Positions 9,137 to 21,351 of a stretch of DNA of 64,000 nucleotides are shown piece after piece. The translations under genes were made by a program, and so were the position numbers. Source of the stretch: Geosiphon pyriformis (taxonomy: Eukaryota > Glomeromycota > Glomeromycetes > Archaeosporales > Geosiphonaceae). The stretch's first letter is position 1. Every line of letters starts with the position of its first letter. Under the pieces are notes generated by a model, which did not search any database, was not told where the DNA came from, and worked only from the letters and a program-made list of their open reading frames with translations. Location: positions 555,621 to 619,620 of the forward strand of contig JAAOMT010000710.1 of assembly GCA_016748015.1 (NCBI GenBank), read 5' to 3'.

Positions 9137-10591
9137 ACAATTTATGGACAAGACAAATGTTATTTGCTCCAACCAGAACAATTAGAACAAATGAACATGG
9201 GAAACTTAGATTCACTCCAATGTATGCAGCTCAAGATATTACTCAACAATTTCAACAACATCTTTGCCAGTGAAAATGAGTTTGGCTGAACTGACATCAT
9301 CCAACATCAGATCAAAACTGGAGATGCAATGCCAATCAAACAAAGAGCATACAGAGTGCTGCCAGCCAGCCACAAGATTATTTGTCAAGAGATAAACAGA
9401 ATGCTTGACAATGGGCTAATTCAACCATCAATGAGTCCATGGTTATCACCAGTAATACTCGTCTATAAGAAAAATGGAAAAATCTGGTTTTGTGTAGACT
9501 ACAGAAAACTCAATAGTGTAACTTGTGGAGACAGTTATCCAACTCCATGAATACAGGAATTATTTGATGTTTTCAGTAGGAACAAATGATTCTCCACATT
9601 AGATTTGAACAGTGGTTACTGGCAAGTAGCCATGAATCTAGCTGACAAAGAGAAGATGGCATTTACTACTAAAGAAGAGAATTTCGAATTTGAAGTAATG
9701 TCATTCAGCTTAACCAATGCCCCAGCAACTTTCCAATGGCTAATGGAAATCATTTATACTGGCTTATTGTGGAAATTAGTAGTTGTATACTTGGATAACA
9801 CCAATGTATTCTCAAAGACGTTTGATGATCATCTTCATTATCTTCAACAAGTATTCGAAAGACTAAGAAGAGCAGGACTAAAGTTAAATGTGACAAAGTG
9901 CTTCTTTGGCAAGACAGAACTCAAATTCTTGGGACACATAGTCAGCAAAGATGGCATCAAAACGGATCCAGAGAAAATAGAAATAGTAAAGAACTTTCCA
10001 GTACCAACCAATATAACAGAACTGAAATCATTCTTGGAATTTGCCAGTTACTATTGTCGTTTTATCAAGAACTTTTCCAAAATAGCGCAGCCACTCAATC
10101 AACTGCAAAACAAAAATGTGAAATATGAATGGACAGAAAGTCAACAAGAAGCTTTTGATATTCTGAGGAAAAAGCTCATCCAAGCTTTAGTACTGATCTA
10201 TCCAGATTACAGCAAACCATTCATCATCACCACCAATGCATCTGGCCAAGCATAGGGAGCAGTATTATCTCAGAGAAAACCAGACAGCAGAGAACATCCA
10301 GTAGCATATGCCAGCAGAGGTTTAACACCAGCTGAAAAGAACTATAAAACACTGGAACAAGAACACTTAGCAATATACTGGGCCATCATCAAATGGAAAG
10401 AATACTTGAGCCAGAAGTTTGAAGTATACACAGATCACAAGGGATTAACATCACTCCAAAAACAAGAATTTGAAGATGGAAGACAGTCAAGATGGAAAAT
10501 GGCACTCGCACCATACAATTATACTACACATTACAAAAAGGGAAAAGACAATAGAAATGCTGATGGTTTATCGCGAATAAGACAAATCTAA
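9137..10591 (+). pseudogene. Reverse transcriptase and RNase H of element B
   Basis: The RT shows MLDNGLIQPSMSPW, the FCVDYRKLNSVT motif, LDLNSGYWQVAM, the FEVMSFSLTNAPATFQ motif and YLDNTNVF near 9790. The second catalytic Asp of YLDD is Asn in this copy, while C and D keep YLDD. LGHIVSKDGI and the thumb follow. RNase H runs from about 10130 (TTNASGQA; TDHKGLTSLQ near 10430) to the motif GLSRIRQI and TAA 10589-10591. That stop is present after the same motif in all six elements that cover it. Other stops at 9288, 9548, 9588 and 10253 are copy-specific. Confidence 0.88.
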
Positions 10592-10654
10592 GAACATTTT
10601 AACCCAAAAATATAATAAAACCAGAACAATACCAACGGAAAAATACAACAAAAG

Positions 10655-12037
10655 ATGAACATACAAAAATATCAACAATTGCAACATTATCTAAACACTC
10701 AACAGTTCAAAGAGAATTTATCTCATACGGAACGAAAAAATATCAAACAACAATCAAAATATTTTATTACTCACCAAAATATACTTTATCAGAAAAATAG
10801 AAGGGATTCAGATCAACCAACCAGAGTAATTATGGAGCCAGAAAAAGAGACAATATTATTTAACATGCACTCAAATCCAACAGCAAGACATTTTCACAAA
10901 GAAGCAACCATGAAAAGAACTAGAAAAAAATACTATTGGCCATCAATGTACCCAAACATCATTCAATATGTTCAAAATTGTGATGCTTGTCAGTGAAGAG
11001 GAGGAACAAGACTCAGTGAATCATTAAGACCAATCAAAGTGGGACAACCATTTGACTGTATGAGAATTGATTTAGTCAGACCATTAACAATCACCAGCAG
11101 AAGAAACAAATACATAGCAGTAGCTATGGATTATCTCACTAAATGGCCAGAGGCAAAAGCAATTCAAAGAGCAGATGCAGAATCCGTTGCTGAATTCGTT
11201 CATCAGGATTTAATTTGTCGACATGGATGTTCAAAAGAATTATTATCAGACCAAAGAACTCATTTTGTGAACAGAACATTAACAGAATTGAGCCAAAGAT
11301 TCGGAATTAAGAGACCATTATCATCACCATACCATCCACAAACCAACGGATTAGTAGAAAGATTCAACAGAACATTGTGTGAAGCAATAGCCAAGCTCAG
11401 CCAAAAAAACCAGAACGATTGGAATTTGTTCATATCATCAGTATTATTTGCTTATTGGACAACGAAACAGGATACTATACAAGCAACACTATTTGAATTA
11501 GTATATGGGAGAATAGCAATGTTACCAGTAGAGAGAGAAATTAATACATATCCAGCTGAACCAATAACAGAGAAAAATTTTCGAGAAACATTGCTGAAAA
11601 GAACATATGACTTAATGGAAACATTGGAAAACAAATGAAAAAGAGCAGCTGATAATATTCAAAAGTCACAAGAAACACAGAAAAAAAGACACAATAGTTA
11701 ACTACTAGACAAACCAGCTGAATTCAAGATTGGAGACAAAGTATTACTACATCGTACCAAAGTAAAAAAACAATGGAATGGAAAATTTGACCCCAAATGG
11801 GATGGACCATTTCATATAGAAAAAATTCTAGGAAATAGAGCTTACAAATTAAGATTGGATAACAAAATTTAAACCAAAGCAGCACATGGAGATTGACTGA
11901 AACCATATCACAACATCACACTACCATCTACCAGTAATATTTCACAATTAGGAGTACAGAAAATACTAGTCCAACCAGATGAGATTCCACGAGATCTGGA
12001 ACCAATCATTATTATCGACAACAACACATTAAATTGA
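10655..12037 (+). pseudogene. Integrase of element B
   Basis: The start is ATG 10655, downstream of two stops that separate it from RNase H in the same frame. The HHCC region (HSNPTARHFH, CDACQ) spans about 10865-10995. The DDE core has MRIDLVRP (about 11062), SDQRTHFVN (about 11247) and GLVERFNRTL (about 11350). The C-terminus has WDGPFHIEKIL (GPY/F), and ends with DLEPIIIIDNN before TGA 12035-12037. There is no chromodomain. Stops at 10996-10998, 11636, 11699 and 11868 break it. Integrase joins the cDNA to the host chromosome. Confidence 0.88.
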
Positions 12038-12061
12038 TCCATCAAAAGAATATATAAAGAC

Positions 12062-12721
12062 ATGGTAGACGTGACAAAAAATATCAGAAAAATGGAAATT
12101 ACAGACAACATTTACTCACTAGCACAACAACTCTTTCAATTAATCCAACACCAGGAAATGGAGATTACAATCAATCAACAAACCATTCGATATCAAGATA
12201 CTAGAAAGACATTTCAACTCAGAACACAGAAGAAAACTGAAAATACTGTGGACAAAATCATGACGAAAGTAAAATTAGCAATAAAAGAATCGACAAAAGA
12301 GTCACTATATCAAGAGTTGACTAAAAAAACTTGGAATTGGTGGATACAACAATTTCCATGAAACTATTGTTATTTTTACTTGGGACAACACGTAAATATC
12401 TAGAATCTATATACAGATAAAACAAAGCAATTATTTAACAAAAGAATACTACAACAATTAGAACATTTTGTGGAAAAAAACAACTTATCCACACAAGCCT
12501 GAGCCATATACCAAATACACACAGCATTTTAAGATAAACCAAAAATATTGCTCAACAGAGCAATGGATATGGTTACCAGTAATCAATTGGAAAAAATCAC
12601 CAATGCTCAATTTGAAGAATTACAGACCCAAATAACACAAGTAATTCTTGAAAACGAAATCTAGAAAATACTTCAAGAGGGGGAATAACATGAGTTAGAT
12701 TTCGATGGAGCTCAATATTAA
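12062..12721 (+). pseudogene. ORF3 of element B, decayed copy
   Basis: ATG 12062 follows the integrase stop by 24 bases in the same frame. About 220 codons lead to TAA 12719-12721, just before the polypurine tract. Visible motifs are MEITINQQTIRYQDT, WWIQQFP, YCYFYLGQHVNI, QQLEHFVEKNNLSTQA and FEELQTQITQVIL. It has five or more stops at Gln, Trp or Arg positions. The sequence is charged and probably mostly helical, without membrane segments. Function unknown; no similarity to envelope proteins is visible. Confidence 0.75.
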
Positions 12722-12734
12722 AAGGAGGAAATAA
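12722..12734 (+). promoter_or_regulatory. Polypurine tract of element B
   Basis: The purine-rich run AAGGAGGAAATAA directly precedes the 3' LTR. In gypsy elements such a tract primes plus-strand DNA synthesis. Confidence 0.75.
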
Positions 12735-13531
12735 TGTTACTCATAGAAATATAGGAAATATATTAGCATAATTATTAGCCAATCAGAAGTAAGCGTAATA
12801 AATGTGGAATTCCAGGATTCCTCTCAGGAATTGCAGGATTCCTGTCGTGAAGAATCGAGGAATTGAGGAATCCCAATTATGTATATATAGCAGTAGTGTT
12901 AGAAACAGAAAAGACAGAATTGATACTACAGAATCCTTAGCCAAGAAACCAATCATCAAATAAATAATTATTCCATATCTCAATTCACTATCCACTATCA
13001 ACACTTCATGTTGATAGTAATTGATACTTAACCACACTGGAACAATAGCTCTTGATTATGGCTATTGACAAGATACTAATGTACCAAATTGCCTTGGCTT
13101 ATTTCTTTATTTTCTTTAATTTTATTTTTTTTCTTTTTATTTTTTTTTTCTTTGATTTTTGTTGTTGTATACTAATTGAGAAAAAAGATTAAGCACTGAG
13201 TTATTGATGTCAAAGATAGCCTGGTAAAAGACCCAGAAATAAGAGTAGAATTATATATATTAACAGATAGCTTACCAGAAGGGCACGACTGCCAGAATAA
13301 ATCCAGCTGCCAAGCTGAGAAAGAAATTGGGCATAATTGCAACTCCAGGAAAACTACTACCATCACCACTGAATCTCTGTCTATTATACAAAAAACTCCA
13401 CAACAAAACCTTCAGATCAACCAAAACTTTCAGATACCATACCTTCCACACATCATCCACGAAAGTAGCTTTTGAGTACCAAGTTACAGATTTGTTATTC
13501 AATACAACAACAAAAATAATCACCTGTAACA
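12735..13531 (+). repeat. 3' LTR of element B
   Basis: It is the partner of 3514-4327, with TGTTA and TAACA ends, and is slightly shorter because its U3 GGAATTCC array has fewer units (12804-12872). It contains the TATA box, the 10-bp hairpin (from 12994) and the CTTGAT hairpin (13043-13067, loop palindrome changed to TGATTA). After 13531 gag of element C resumes. Confidence 0.93.
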
Positions 13532-15330
13532 ACGGTGAATACTTCGAAAGATTTAAATTGCAATCACTAACACCATCAGGAATTCAATTACTGCCACTTC
13601 AACCAGACTTTGGAACTGCTACCCTGTGAGAACTATTTGAAGAAGAAAAGGAAGAAGAGGAAGAATCGGAAGATCAAAAATTTACTTACCAGAACCCAAT
13701 TACTGAAAACCCGGAAGTTGAAACCCTGAATTTTCAAGCTCAGCAAAATCTAAATCTAGAAAATTTGAAAATTGAAACTCCGAATTATCAAAGGCAGAAC
13801 AATCCAAACCCCGAATTAATTAATTAGCAAAACTTACCTCCAGTAATCGTTATCGAGCAACTACCAATTAATCCAGTAGCCAAACCCATACAACAGCCAT
13901 TTCAACTACCACCCCAACAACCAGTACAACAACAACCGCTTTAACAGCTACCACAACAACCCAACTTAGATCCAATGGCCTACACACCAATTGCAAAACT
14001 TGACAACTTTACCAGTAAAGAAGATGATGTGCAAGTATGACTGAATAACGTAGAGAAAGCCATTACTGCAAATGGATGGAATAACACCTGAGCACTTCAA
14101 GCCATCTCATACTTTCTAAGGGACAGTGCAGATGCATGGTATCAAAGTCTAACTGTCAAATCCCAAACTTTCAATGACTTCAAAACGGAATTTATAAGAT
14201 ATTTCAACAACAATAATAGTATCAACAAGTTAGCCAACCTCTTCACCACCATCAAACAAGAAAATACTGAAGCAGTCACCACTTACTTGGGATGCTTCTA
14301 TAGAAACCTGTGCCAGATCCAAGCAATTCAAGCTGACTATTTTACAATGCCACAGATTTTGAACCAATTTATTAGAGGTTTGTACAGTAACCTCCTATAG
14401 CAAGTATGTCCAATGCATCCAGTTGACCTCCCTACTGCAGTTATACATGTCAGAGATTTTGAAGCAGCTAAGTTAAAAGCCAACCACGCTCAAGCAGTAA
14501 ATCTAGTAATAAATGGATCATCTAAATTGGATTCCAAATTAAAACAATTCAGTGAGTCAATTAATCAGAAATTAAAAGGGTACTTAGCTGACAATCACGC
14601 CATATATCAAACACCACAACAATGCCATAATTCAAAGAATGTGAATTATTTCCAAAATCAATCATGTCTATCATCCTTGACAGCACCTAGTCCACCATAG
14701 CAGCCAGAAATATATGTCTACTACAACTGTGATAAATAAGGCCATATTCGAGTTAATTGTCATACTTATAGCAACTAATGATTGGGAAATCAATACAGAA
14801 ACCCCGATCACCAGTTCCAAACTCCGAATTGTTATCCAAATCAAGACCAAGACCAATATCAAAATACTTACCTGCCAATGATGTAGCAACCAATCTATCA
14901 ACTGCCAGTATATCAACCTCCAGTTTATTAACTACAGCCACTGGCAATTTATCAACAACAGCCTCCAGTAATTTATTAGCCACAGCCCCAAATAATTTAT
15001 CAGTCTCAACCATCAATTCAAACACCACTCCAAAATTCAGCTATGATGACATCAGGAAACCCGAGACCCAGAATTGCTCAAAATTGGAAATCAGTGATAG
15101 TTGTTCATTAACTGATTCCCAGCTCCTCTCACCAAAGCTCAGGACCCCGTTCTTGGAATTCGGATACTGGTGCCACCCAACACCCGAATTCCCAAAACTA
15201 TTTAAGTCTCCTGATTACTCCAAAAGATGCCACACCCAACAACCAGAAACTCAGACAAACACTTACCAGCAACATTCCATCTGCCACAATCACGGAAGAC
15301 AAATTTTTGGATGCCATTTTTCCATTCGAA
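13532..15330 (+). pseudogene. Gag of element C, remainder
   Basis: The sequence continues the Gag interrupted at 3513, beginning with the EYFERFK motif. It includes a Pro/Gln-rich linker, the capsid-like region (DNFTSKEDD, FIRYFNNNNS) at about 13980-14400, a helical tail (DFEAAKLKANHAQAVNLV) and a decayed CCHC knuckle near 14716-14760 whose first Cys is Tyr and which holds a stop. Stops near 13628, 13826, 13941, 14038 and 14398 break it. An open stretch at 14778-15335 in another frame is a shadow. Confidence 0.8.
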
Positions 15331-15780
15331 CTTGAGAAACCATCAACCACGCCATTATTTAGTGGAGCCACACTAGAAAAAAAGCCAATTACTGCCATGT
15401 ACACTGATGCGAAAATTGATGGCCATCTCATCAAACTAATTCTTGACAGTGGTTCAGCAGGCAGCATCATCACATGACAACTCATGGATCAATTAGATTG
15501 CCAAGTTGATCGAGCTGCTAGTGCCAGAATCATCATGATTGATGGAGCAACCAAGACTCCAATCAACAAAATTGATGACTTACCAATTGAAATTAATGGC
15601 ATTATAGTACCAATCAAAGTACTCATCATGGAAGCCACCCAATACCAAGCTCTAGTTGGTAATGACTGGCTGTCCAAGACAAACACCACTCTGGACTGGA
15701 ATACCCAAGAGCTTCAACTCAGCCAGAACGGGCAACACATGTAAGTACCAGCAATGTGTGGCCACTTTAAGGCTATTAAC
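15331..15780 (+). pseudogene. Aspartic protease of element C
   Basis: It contains LILDSGSAGSII with catalytic DSG near 15447-15455, then the TPINKI and IEATQYQALVGNDWLS-type segments and an AMCGHFK end. It lies in the same frame as the preceding Gag, which supports a single Gag-Pol frame for this family. One TGA follows the active site (near 15476) and one TAA lies near 15742. Confidence 0.83.
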
Positions 15781-16900
15781 ACTATGGCACCACTAATTGA
15801 CTTCGAAGAAGAAAAACCAAAACCTACCTGGAAAGCCTACCAAGTATTGTGGGCTGATGAAGAACACAACAAGCTGCCACCAATACTCTCTTGGAATGAC
15901 AATGAAAGCAAACAAACGAACTTACCTGAGAAACCGATGATCTGATTTGGACCGACAATGAACAAGAAGAAGCCTTAAGTTGGGAATAGAATGAAAATAA
16001 GAGAAAAAAAAAAGAAAAAGAAGAAGAAATGCTACCAACTGCCGCCATTTATAATTTCTACACTCACTACACTTTACAACAATCCAATTATCAATGGCCA
16101 AGACTTGTATGCGTCAATTGTGACAAGAAACTGTCATCAATGGGCACATGCTGTGGCGATAATGAGAAATACCACACCACAACAAAGTTCTACTGTTATC
16201 TATGCCTACTCGAATGCTTTGGACAACCAAAGAGGCAAGGAAAATGAGATAACCAACCTTGTCTCGCTTGTGGAGAGATCCTGTTAGATGAAGGGATATG
16301 GAATAACATCCCAGAATGTGGAGGAATATGCAACGTATCGTGTCAATACACGATTCTAATAAGTGACTGGGTAAGAAAAAGAACCCCAATAGAAGCAGTC
16401 TGAAGAAGAGCCATGCAGCGACTGAACAGTTGTCCACATAACAACAATAAAATTTGGAGAATGGCAATTGCCAAAATAGAAAGAGCAACACCCAAAGAGA
16501 TCAGAGAAATCAAGAACAATCCCCCAGAGCTCATAGAACTTGATTGGGACTCAGAACCAGTCATAAATCTTCTAGACCTGGAGCAATTCCATGAACATTA
16601 CCAGAAATTAACACCCACAAGGGAGGAACAGGAGCAATGCTTGGAAAAAATAAATACCAGGTTATGTGACCACTATTTAATTCCATGTGACTTCCAATAT
16701 TGTAATGAGTGTGACCTCATCTACAATCCACCACCACACATGATCTACACAATCCCTGAAGAAGAGGAACCAATCAACAGCTGTGCATCGGAATCGGAAT
16801 TAGTTTACAATCCTGATTTAAACCCCGACAATAATGACAATGAAAACACCAGTTTCAGCTTTGCGCAATGTGGCAATGAAAATATCAACAATTCAGACTC
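15781..16900 (+). pseudogene. Cys-rich module of element C
   Basis: It shows CVNCDKKLSSMGTCC, FYCYLCLLECFG, DNQPCLACGEILLDEG, a decayed IPGRGG site, CNVSCQYTILISDW and, after a helical spacer with FHEHYQKL, the ribbon QYCNECDLIYN near 16700-16735. The order and spacing match element B. Here the second ribbon has lost one Cys (LCDHYL instead of LCDHCL). Function unknown; probable zinc binding. Confidence 0.68.
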
Positions 16901-17760
16901 TAATCCTAATTACAAACAATACATTGCCCTACCAGATCTCTCCAAAGAACAGGAGTTGAAATGGTACAGTGACAATGGCGAAGGCATCATGTCAGAACGA
17001 GTGCATGATACCAATGCAAAGTTTGATCTGAGATATCCTGGAAAAAATGTTATCAAATTAGAACCACATTTGTGCACCTGCATTGATCTGAAAATAGTGC
17101 TGGAAATTCCAACAACAACAATGGTTCAACTAGCATCCTAGAGTAGTTTAGCAAAAAGAGGGATTAATAAAAGAAGAGAAATAATTAATATGGGATATGT
17201 AGGAAATATTATTGCTATGCTACAAAATGACTCAGAAAAGGCCTATATTATAAAGCCAAATGAAAAGATAGCACAGGCAATATTCCTGCTTTTGGTTAAA
17301 ATAGCTCAATTAGTGTCAGTGAGAAATAGAGAAGAATTAGAAATAACAGCAAGAGGGATACAGGGATTTGGGTCAACGAGTAGAATAGATGTACCAGTTA
17401 ATATGGCAGAGGAAGAAATTATTGACTAAGGAGAAATTATCTCAACTGGTCAAGCTATTTCTATTCCACAATATAGCCAGTACATGCTAGTAATAGAAAG
17501 AAAAAAAAAGGAGCAAGAACAGATTTTTGAAGCTGGAGCAAACCTTTGTGAATCAGGAAAGATTGGGCTGATCAATCTTCACATACCAGCCAAAAGCTAT
17601 AGCTGCATAAAAATTCCCATCTACAACAACACAGGCAATGTCATTAACGTACCAGAAGAAACCACCATCAGATATTTAACCACAGAAATAGAAGACCAAC
17701 CACCAAACTCCATTCCAGACTTTCCACAACTTTGTGGATATGTTGACATTATATCACAAA
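16901..17760 (+). pseudogene. dUTPase and beta-type segment of element C
   Basis: dUTPase motifs are visible but altered: AHDTNAKFDL-type motif 1 (with VHDT), a motif 2 broken by TAG near 17139, a MGYVGNI remnant of motif 3, EKIAQAIF (motif 4) and GIQGFGSTSR (motif 5). The following segment with IPAKSYSCIKIPIYN runs to about 17745, and continues without the stop present in B at this place. Confidence 0.82.
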
Positions 17761-19214
17761 CAATCTATGGACAAGATGAATGTTATTTGCTCCAACCAGA
17801 ACAATTAGAACAAATGAACATGGAAAATCTAGACCCACTATAATGTATGCAACTCAAGATGTTGCTCAACAATTTCAATAACATCTTTGCCAGTGAAAAT
17901 GAGTTTGGCCAAACTGACATCATCCAGCATCAGATCAAGACTGGTAATGCAATGCCAATTAAACAAAAAACATACAGGATACCACCAGTTAGCCACAAGA
18001 TCATCTGTTAAGAGATAAACTGAATGCTTGACAACAGGCTAATTTAGCCATCAATGAGCTCATGGTCATCATCAGTGGTACTCATCCATAAGAAGAATAG
18101 AAAAATCTGATTTTGTGTAGACTACAGGAAACTCAATGGTATAACTCGTGGAGACAGCTATTTAACTCCACAAATACAGAAATTATTTAACGCTTTTGGT
18201 GGGAACAAATAGTTTTCAACATTAGACTTGGACAGTAGTTACTGGCAAGTAGCCATGAATCTGGCCGACAAAAAAAAAATGGCATTTACTACTAGAGAAG
18301 GAAATTTTGAATTTGAAGTGATGCCATTTGGCTTAACCAATGTCCCAGCAACTTTCCAATGGCTAATAGAAATTGTTTATACTGGCTTATTGTGGAAATC
18401 AGTAGTTGTATACTTGGATGACACCAATGTATTTTTAAAAACGTTTAATGATCATCTTCATCATCTTCAACAAATGTTCGGAAGATTAAGAAGAGCAGGA
18501 CTAAAGTTAAATGCAACAAAGTGCTTCTTCGGCAAGACAGAACTAAAATTCTTGGAACACATAGTCAGCAAAGATGGCATCAAAACGGATCTGAAGAAAA
18601 TAGAGATAGTAAAGAACTTTCCAGTGCTGACCAATATGACAGAACTGAAATCATTTTTGGGATTCACTAGCTACTATCAATGTTTTATCAAGAACATTTC
18701 CAAGATAGTGCATCTGCTCAACCAACTGCAAAACAAGAATACAAAATATGAATGGACAGAAAGTCAACAAGAAGCTTTTGATATTCTGAAAAGAAAGCTC
18801 ATCCAAGTTCCAGTACTGATCTATCCAGATCACAGCAAACCATTTATCATTACCTCCAATGCATCCGACCAAGCATTGGGAGCAGTATTATCTCAGAGAG
18901 GACCAGACGGCAGAGAACATTCAATAGCATATGCTAGCAGAGGTTTAACACCAGCCAAAAAGAACTATGAAACACCAGAACAAGAACACTTAGTGATATA
19001 TTGGGCAGTCATAAAATGGAAAGAATACTTGAGTCAGAAGTTTGAAGTATACACAGATCACAAAGGATTAACATCACTTCAAAAACAAGAATTTGAAGAT
19101 GGAAAACAGTCAAGATAGAAAATGGCACTTGCACCATATAAGTATACTATACATTATAAAAAGGGAAAAGACAATGGAAATACTGACGGTTTGTTATGAA
19201 TAAAACAAATCTAA
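17761..19214 (+). pseudogene. Reverse transcriptase and RNase H of element C
   Basis: The first third of RT is heavily decayed. From 18228 the frame is open for 296 codons: SSYWQVAM, EVMPFGLTNVPATFQ, YLDDTNVF (intact catalytic pair), then the thumb and RNase H with SNASDQALGAVLSQRG, YASRGLTPAKKNY and TDHKGLTSLQ. Two further stops precede the conserved IKQI and TAA 19212-19214. Confidence 0.87.
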
Positions 19215-19275
19215 GAATATTTCAACCCAAAAATATAACAAAACTAGAATAATATCAACAAAAATATAACAAAAA

Positions 19276-20657
19276 ATGAACATACAAAAATATTGACAAC
19301 TGCAACATTATATAAACACTCAACACTTCAAGGAGAATTTATTTCAAATGGAATGAAAGAGTATTAAACAACAATCAAAATATTTTATCACTTACCAAAA
19401 TATACTTTATCAGAAAAATAGAAGGGATCCAGATCAGCCAACCAGAGTAATTACAGAGCCAGAAAAAAAGACAATATTATTTAACATGCATTCAAATCCA
19501 ACAGCAGGACATTTTCACAAAGAAGCAATCATGGAAAGAACCAGAAAAAGATACTATTGGCCATTAATGTACCCAGACATCATTCAATATGTTCAAATTG
19601 TGATGCTTGTTAGTAAAGAGGAGGAACAAAACCCAGTGAACCATTAAGACCAATCAAAATGGGACAACCATTCGACCAGATTGGAATTGATCTAGTCGGA
19701 CCATTAACAATCACCAGCAGAGGAAACAGATATATAGCAGTAGCCATGGACTATCTCACTAAATGGCCAAAGGCAAAAGCAATTCAAAGAGCAGATGCAA
19801 AATCCATTGCTGAATTTGTTTATCAAGATTTAATTTGTTGACACAGATGTCCAAAGGAATTATTATCAGACCAAGGAACTTATTTTGTAAACAGAACATT
19901 AACAGAATTGAGCCAAAGATTCGGAATTAAGAGACCACTATCATCATCATACCATCTACAAACCAACAAATTAGTCGAAAGATTCAACAGAACATTGTGT
20001 GAAGCAATTACCAAACTTAGCCAAGAAAACCAGGACAAATGGGATTTGTTCATACCATCAGTATTATTTGCTTATTGGACAATGAAGCAAGATACTACAC
20101 AAGCAACACCATTTGAATTAGTATACAGTAGAACAGCAACATTACCAGTAGAGAGAAAAATTAATACATATCCAGCTGAACCAATAACAGAAGAGAATTT
20201 TCAAAAAACATTGCTGAGAAGAACATATGACTTAATAGAAACATTGGAAAACAAACAAAGAAGAGCAGCTGATAATATTCAAAAATCACAAAATAAACAG
20301 AAAAAAAGACACAATAGTCAACTACTAGACAAACCAGTTGAATTCCAGATTGAAAACAAAGTACTCTTACATCATACCAAAGCAGAAAAACAATGGAGTG
20401 GAAAATTTGACTCCAAATGGGATGGATCATTTTACATAGAAGAAATTCTAGAGAATGAAGCTTACAAATTAAGACTGGATAACAAAATTTTAACCAAAGC
20501 AGTACATGGAGATCGACTGAAACCATACCACAACATCACACTACCATCTACCAATAATATTCCACAATTAGGAGTACAGAGAATACTAGTCCAACCAGAT
20601 AAGATTCCACAAGATCTGGAACCAATCATGATTATTGACAACAATATGTTAAATTGA
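19276..20657 (+). pseudogene. Integrase of element C
   Basis: The start is ATG 19276 (MNIQKY), as in B. HHCC region, IGIDLVGPLTI, LSDQGTYFVN, a decayed ERFNRTL site, and the C-terminal KWDGSFYIEEIL and DLEPIMIIDNN are readable. The last 249 codons (19908-20657) are open. Earlier stops lie near 19307, 19357, 19366 and 19840, and a frameshift lies near 19600. The region ends at TGA, 24 bases before ORF3. Confidence 0.86.
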
Positions 20658-20681
20658 TCCATAAAAAAAATATATAAAGAC

Positions 20682-21338
20682 ATGATAGACATAACAGAAA
20701 ATATCAGAAAAATGGAAATTACAGACAACATTCACTCACTAGCACAACAATTCTTTCAATTGATCCAACACCAGAAAATGGAGATTACAATCAATTAACA
20801 AACCATTCGATATCAAGATACTAGAAAGACATTACAACCCAGAACACAGAAACCTGAAAATATGGTGGGCAAAATCATTGCAAAAGTAAAATTAGCAATA
20901 AGAGAGTTGACAAAAGAGTCACTATATTAAAAGTTGACTAAAGAAACTTGGAATTGATGGATACAACAATTTCCACGAAACTATTGTTATTTTTACTTGG
21001 AACAACACATAAATATCCAGAATCTATATACAGATAAAACAAAGCGACTATTCGACAAAAGAATACTACAACAATTAGAACATTTTGTGAGAAAAAACAA
21101 CTTATCCACACAGGCTCGAGCCATATATCAAATACACACAGCATTTCAGGATAGACCAGAAATATTACTTAACAAAGCAATGGATATGGTTACCAGTAAT
21201 CAATTGAGAAAGATCATCAATGCTCAATTTGAAGAATTACAGACCCAAATAACACAAGTAATTCTCGAAAATGAAATCCAGGAAATACTTCAAGAGGGGA
21301 AATTAAACGAATTGGATTTCAATAGAGCTCAATATTAA
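20682..21338 (+). pseudogene. ORF3 of element C, decayed copy
   Basis: ATG 20682 lies in the integrase frame, 24 bases after its stop, as in B. It ends at TAA 21336-21338. The C-terminal half is open (from 20997): HINIQNLYTDKTKRLF, QQLEHFVRKNNL, AIYQIHTAFQDRPEILL, FEELQTQITQVIL, ELDFNRAQY. Stops occur near 20797, 20927 and 20956. Positions that are stops in B (for example before AIYQIH) are Arg or Gln here, which shows the ancestral frame was open. Confidence 0.78.
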
Positions 21339-21351
21339 AAAGAGGGAATAA
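21339..21351 (+). promoter_or_regulatory. Polypurine tract of element C
   Basis: AAAGAGGGAATAA lies directly before the 3' LTR, matching the tract of element B. Confidence 0.7.

Larger units (their letters stand above)
3514..13531 (+). mobile_element. Element B (Ty3/gypsy with dUTPase), full length
   Basis: This plus-strand element has LTRs at 3514-4327 and 12735-13531, a primer site at 4330, a polypurine tract at 12722-12734 and the whole coding order gag to ORF3 between them. It sits inside gag of element C with a 4-bp duplication (ACGA left, ACGG right). It is the best-preserved plus-strand copy, but still has roughly one stop per few hundred bases and a small deletion near 6730 that shifts frame. 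Confidence 0.94.

Noticed and set aside
11750-12037. Chromodomain at the integrase C-terminus
   Set aside because: After the GPY/F segment only a short tail ending in LEPIIIID is present in all copies; no chromodomain motif.
14778-15335. 185-codon plus-strand ORF in element C
   Set aside because: It is an alternative frame across the Gag Pro/Gln tail; the true frame shows the knuckle and joins the protease.
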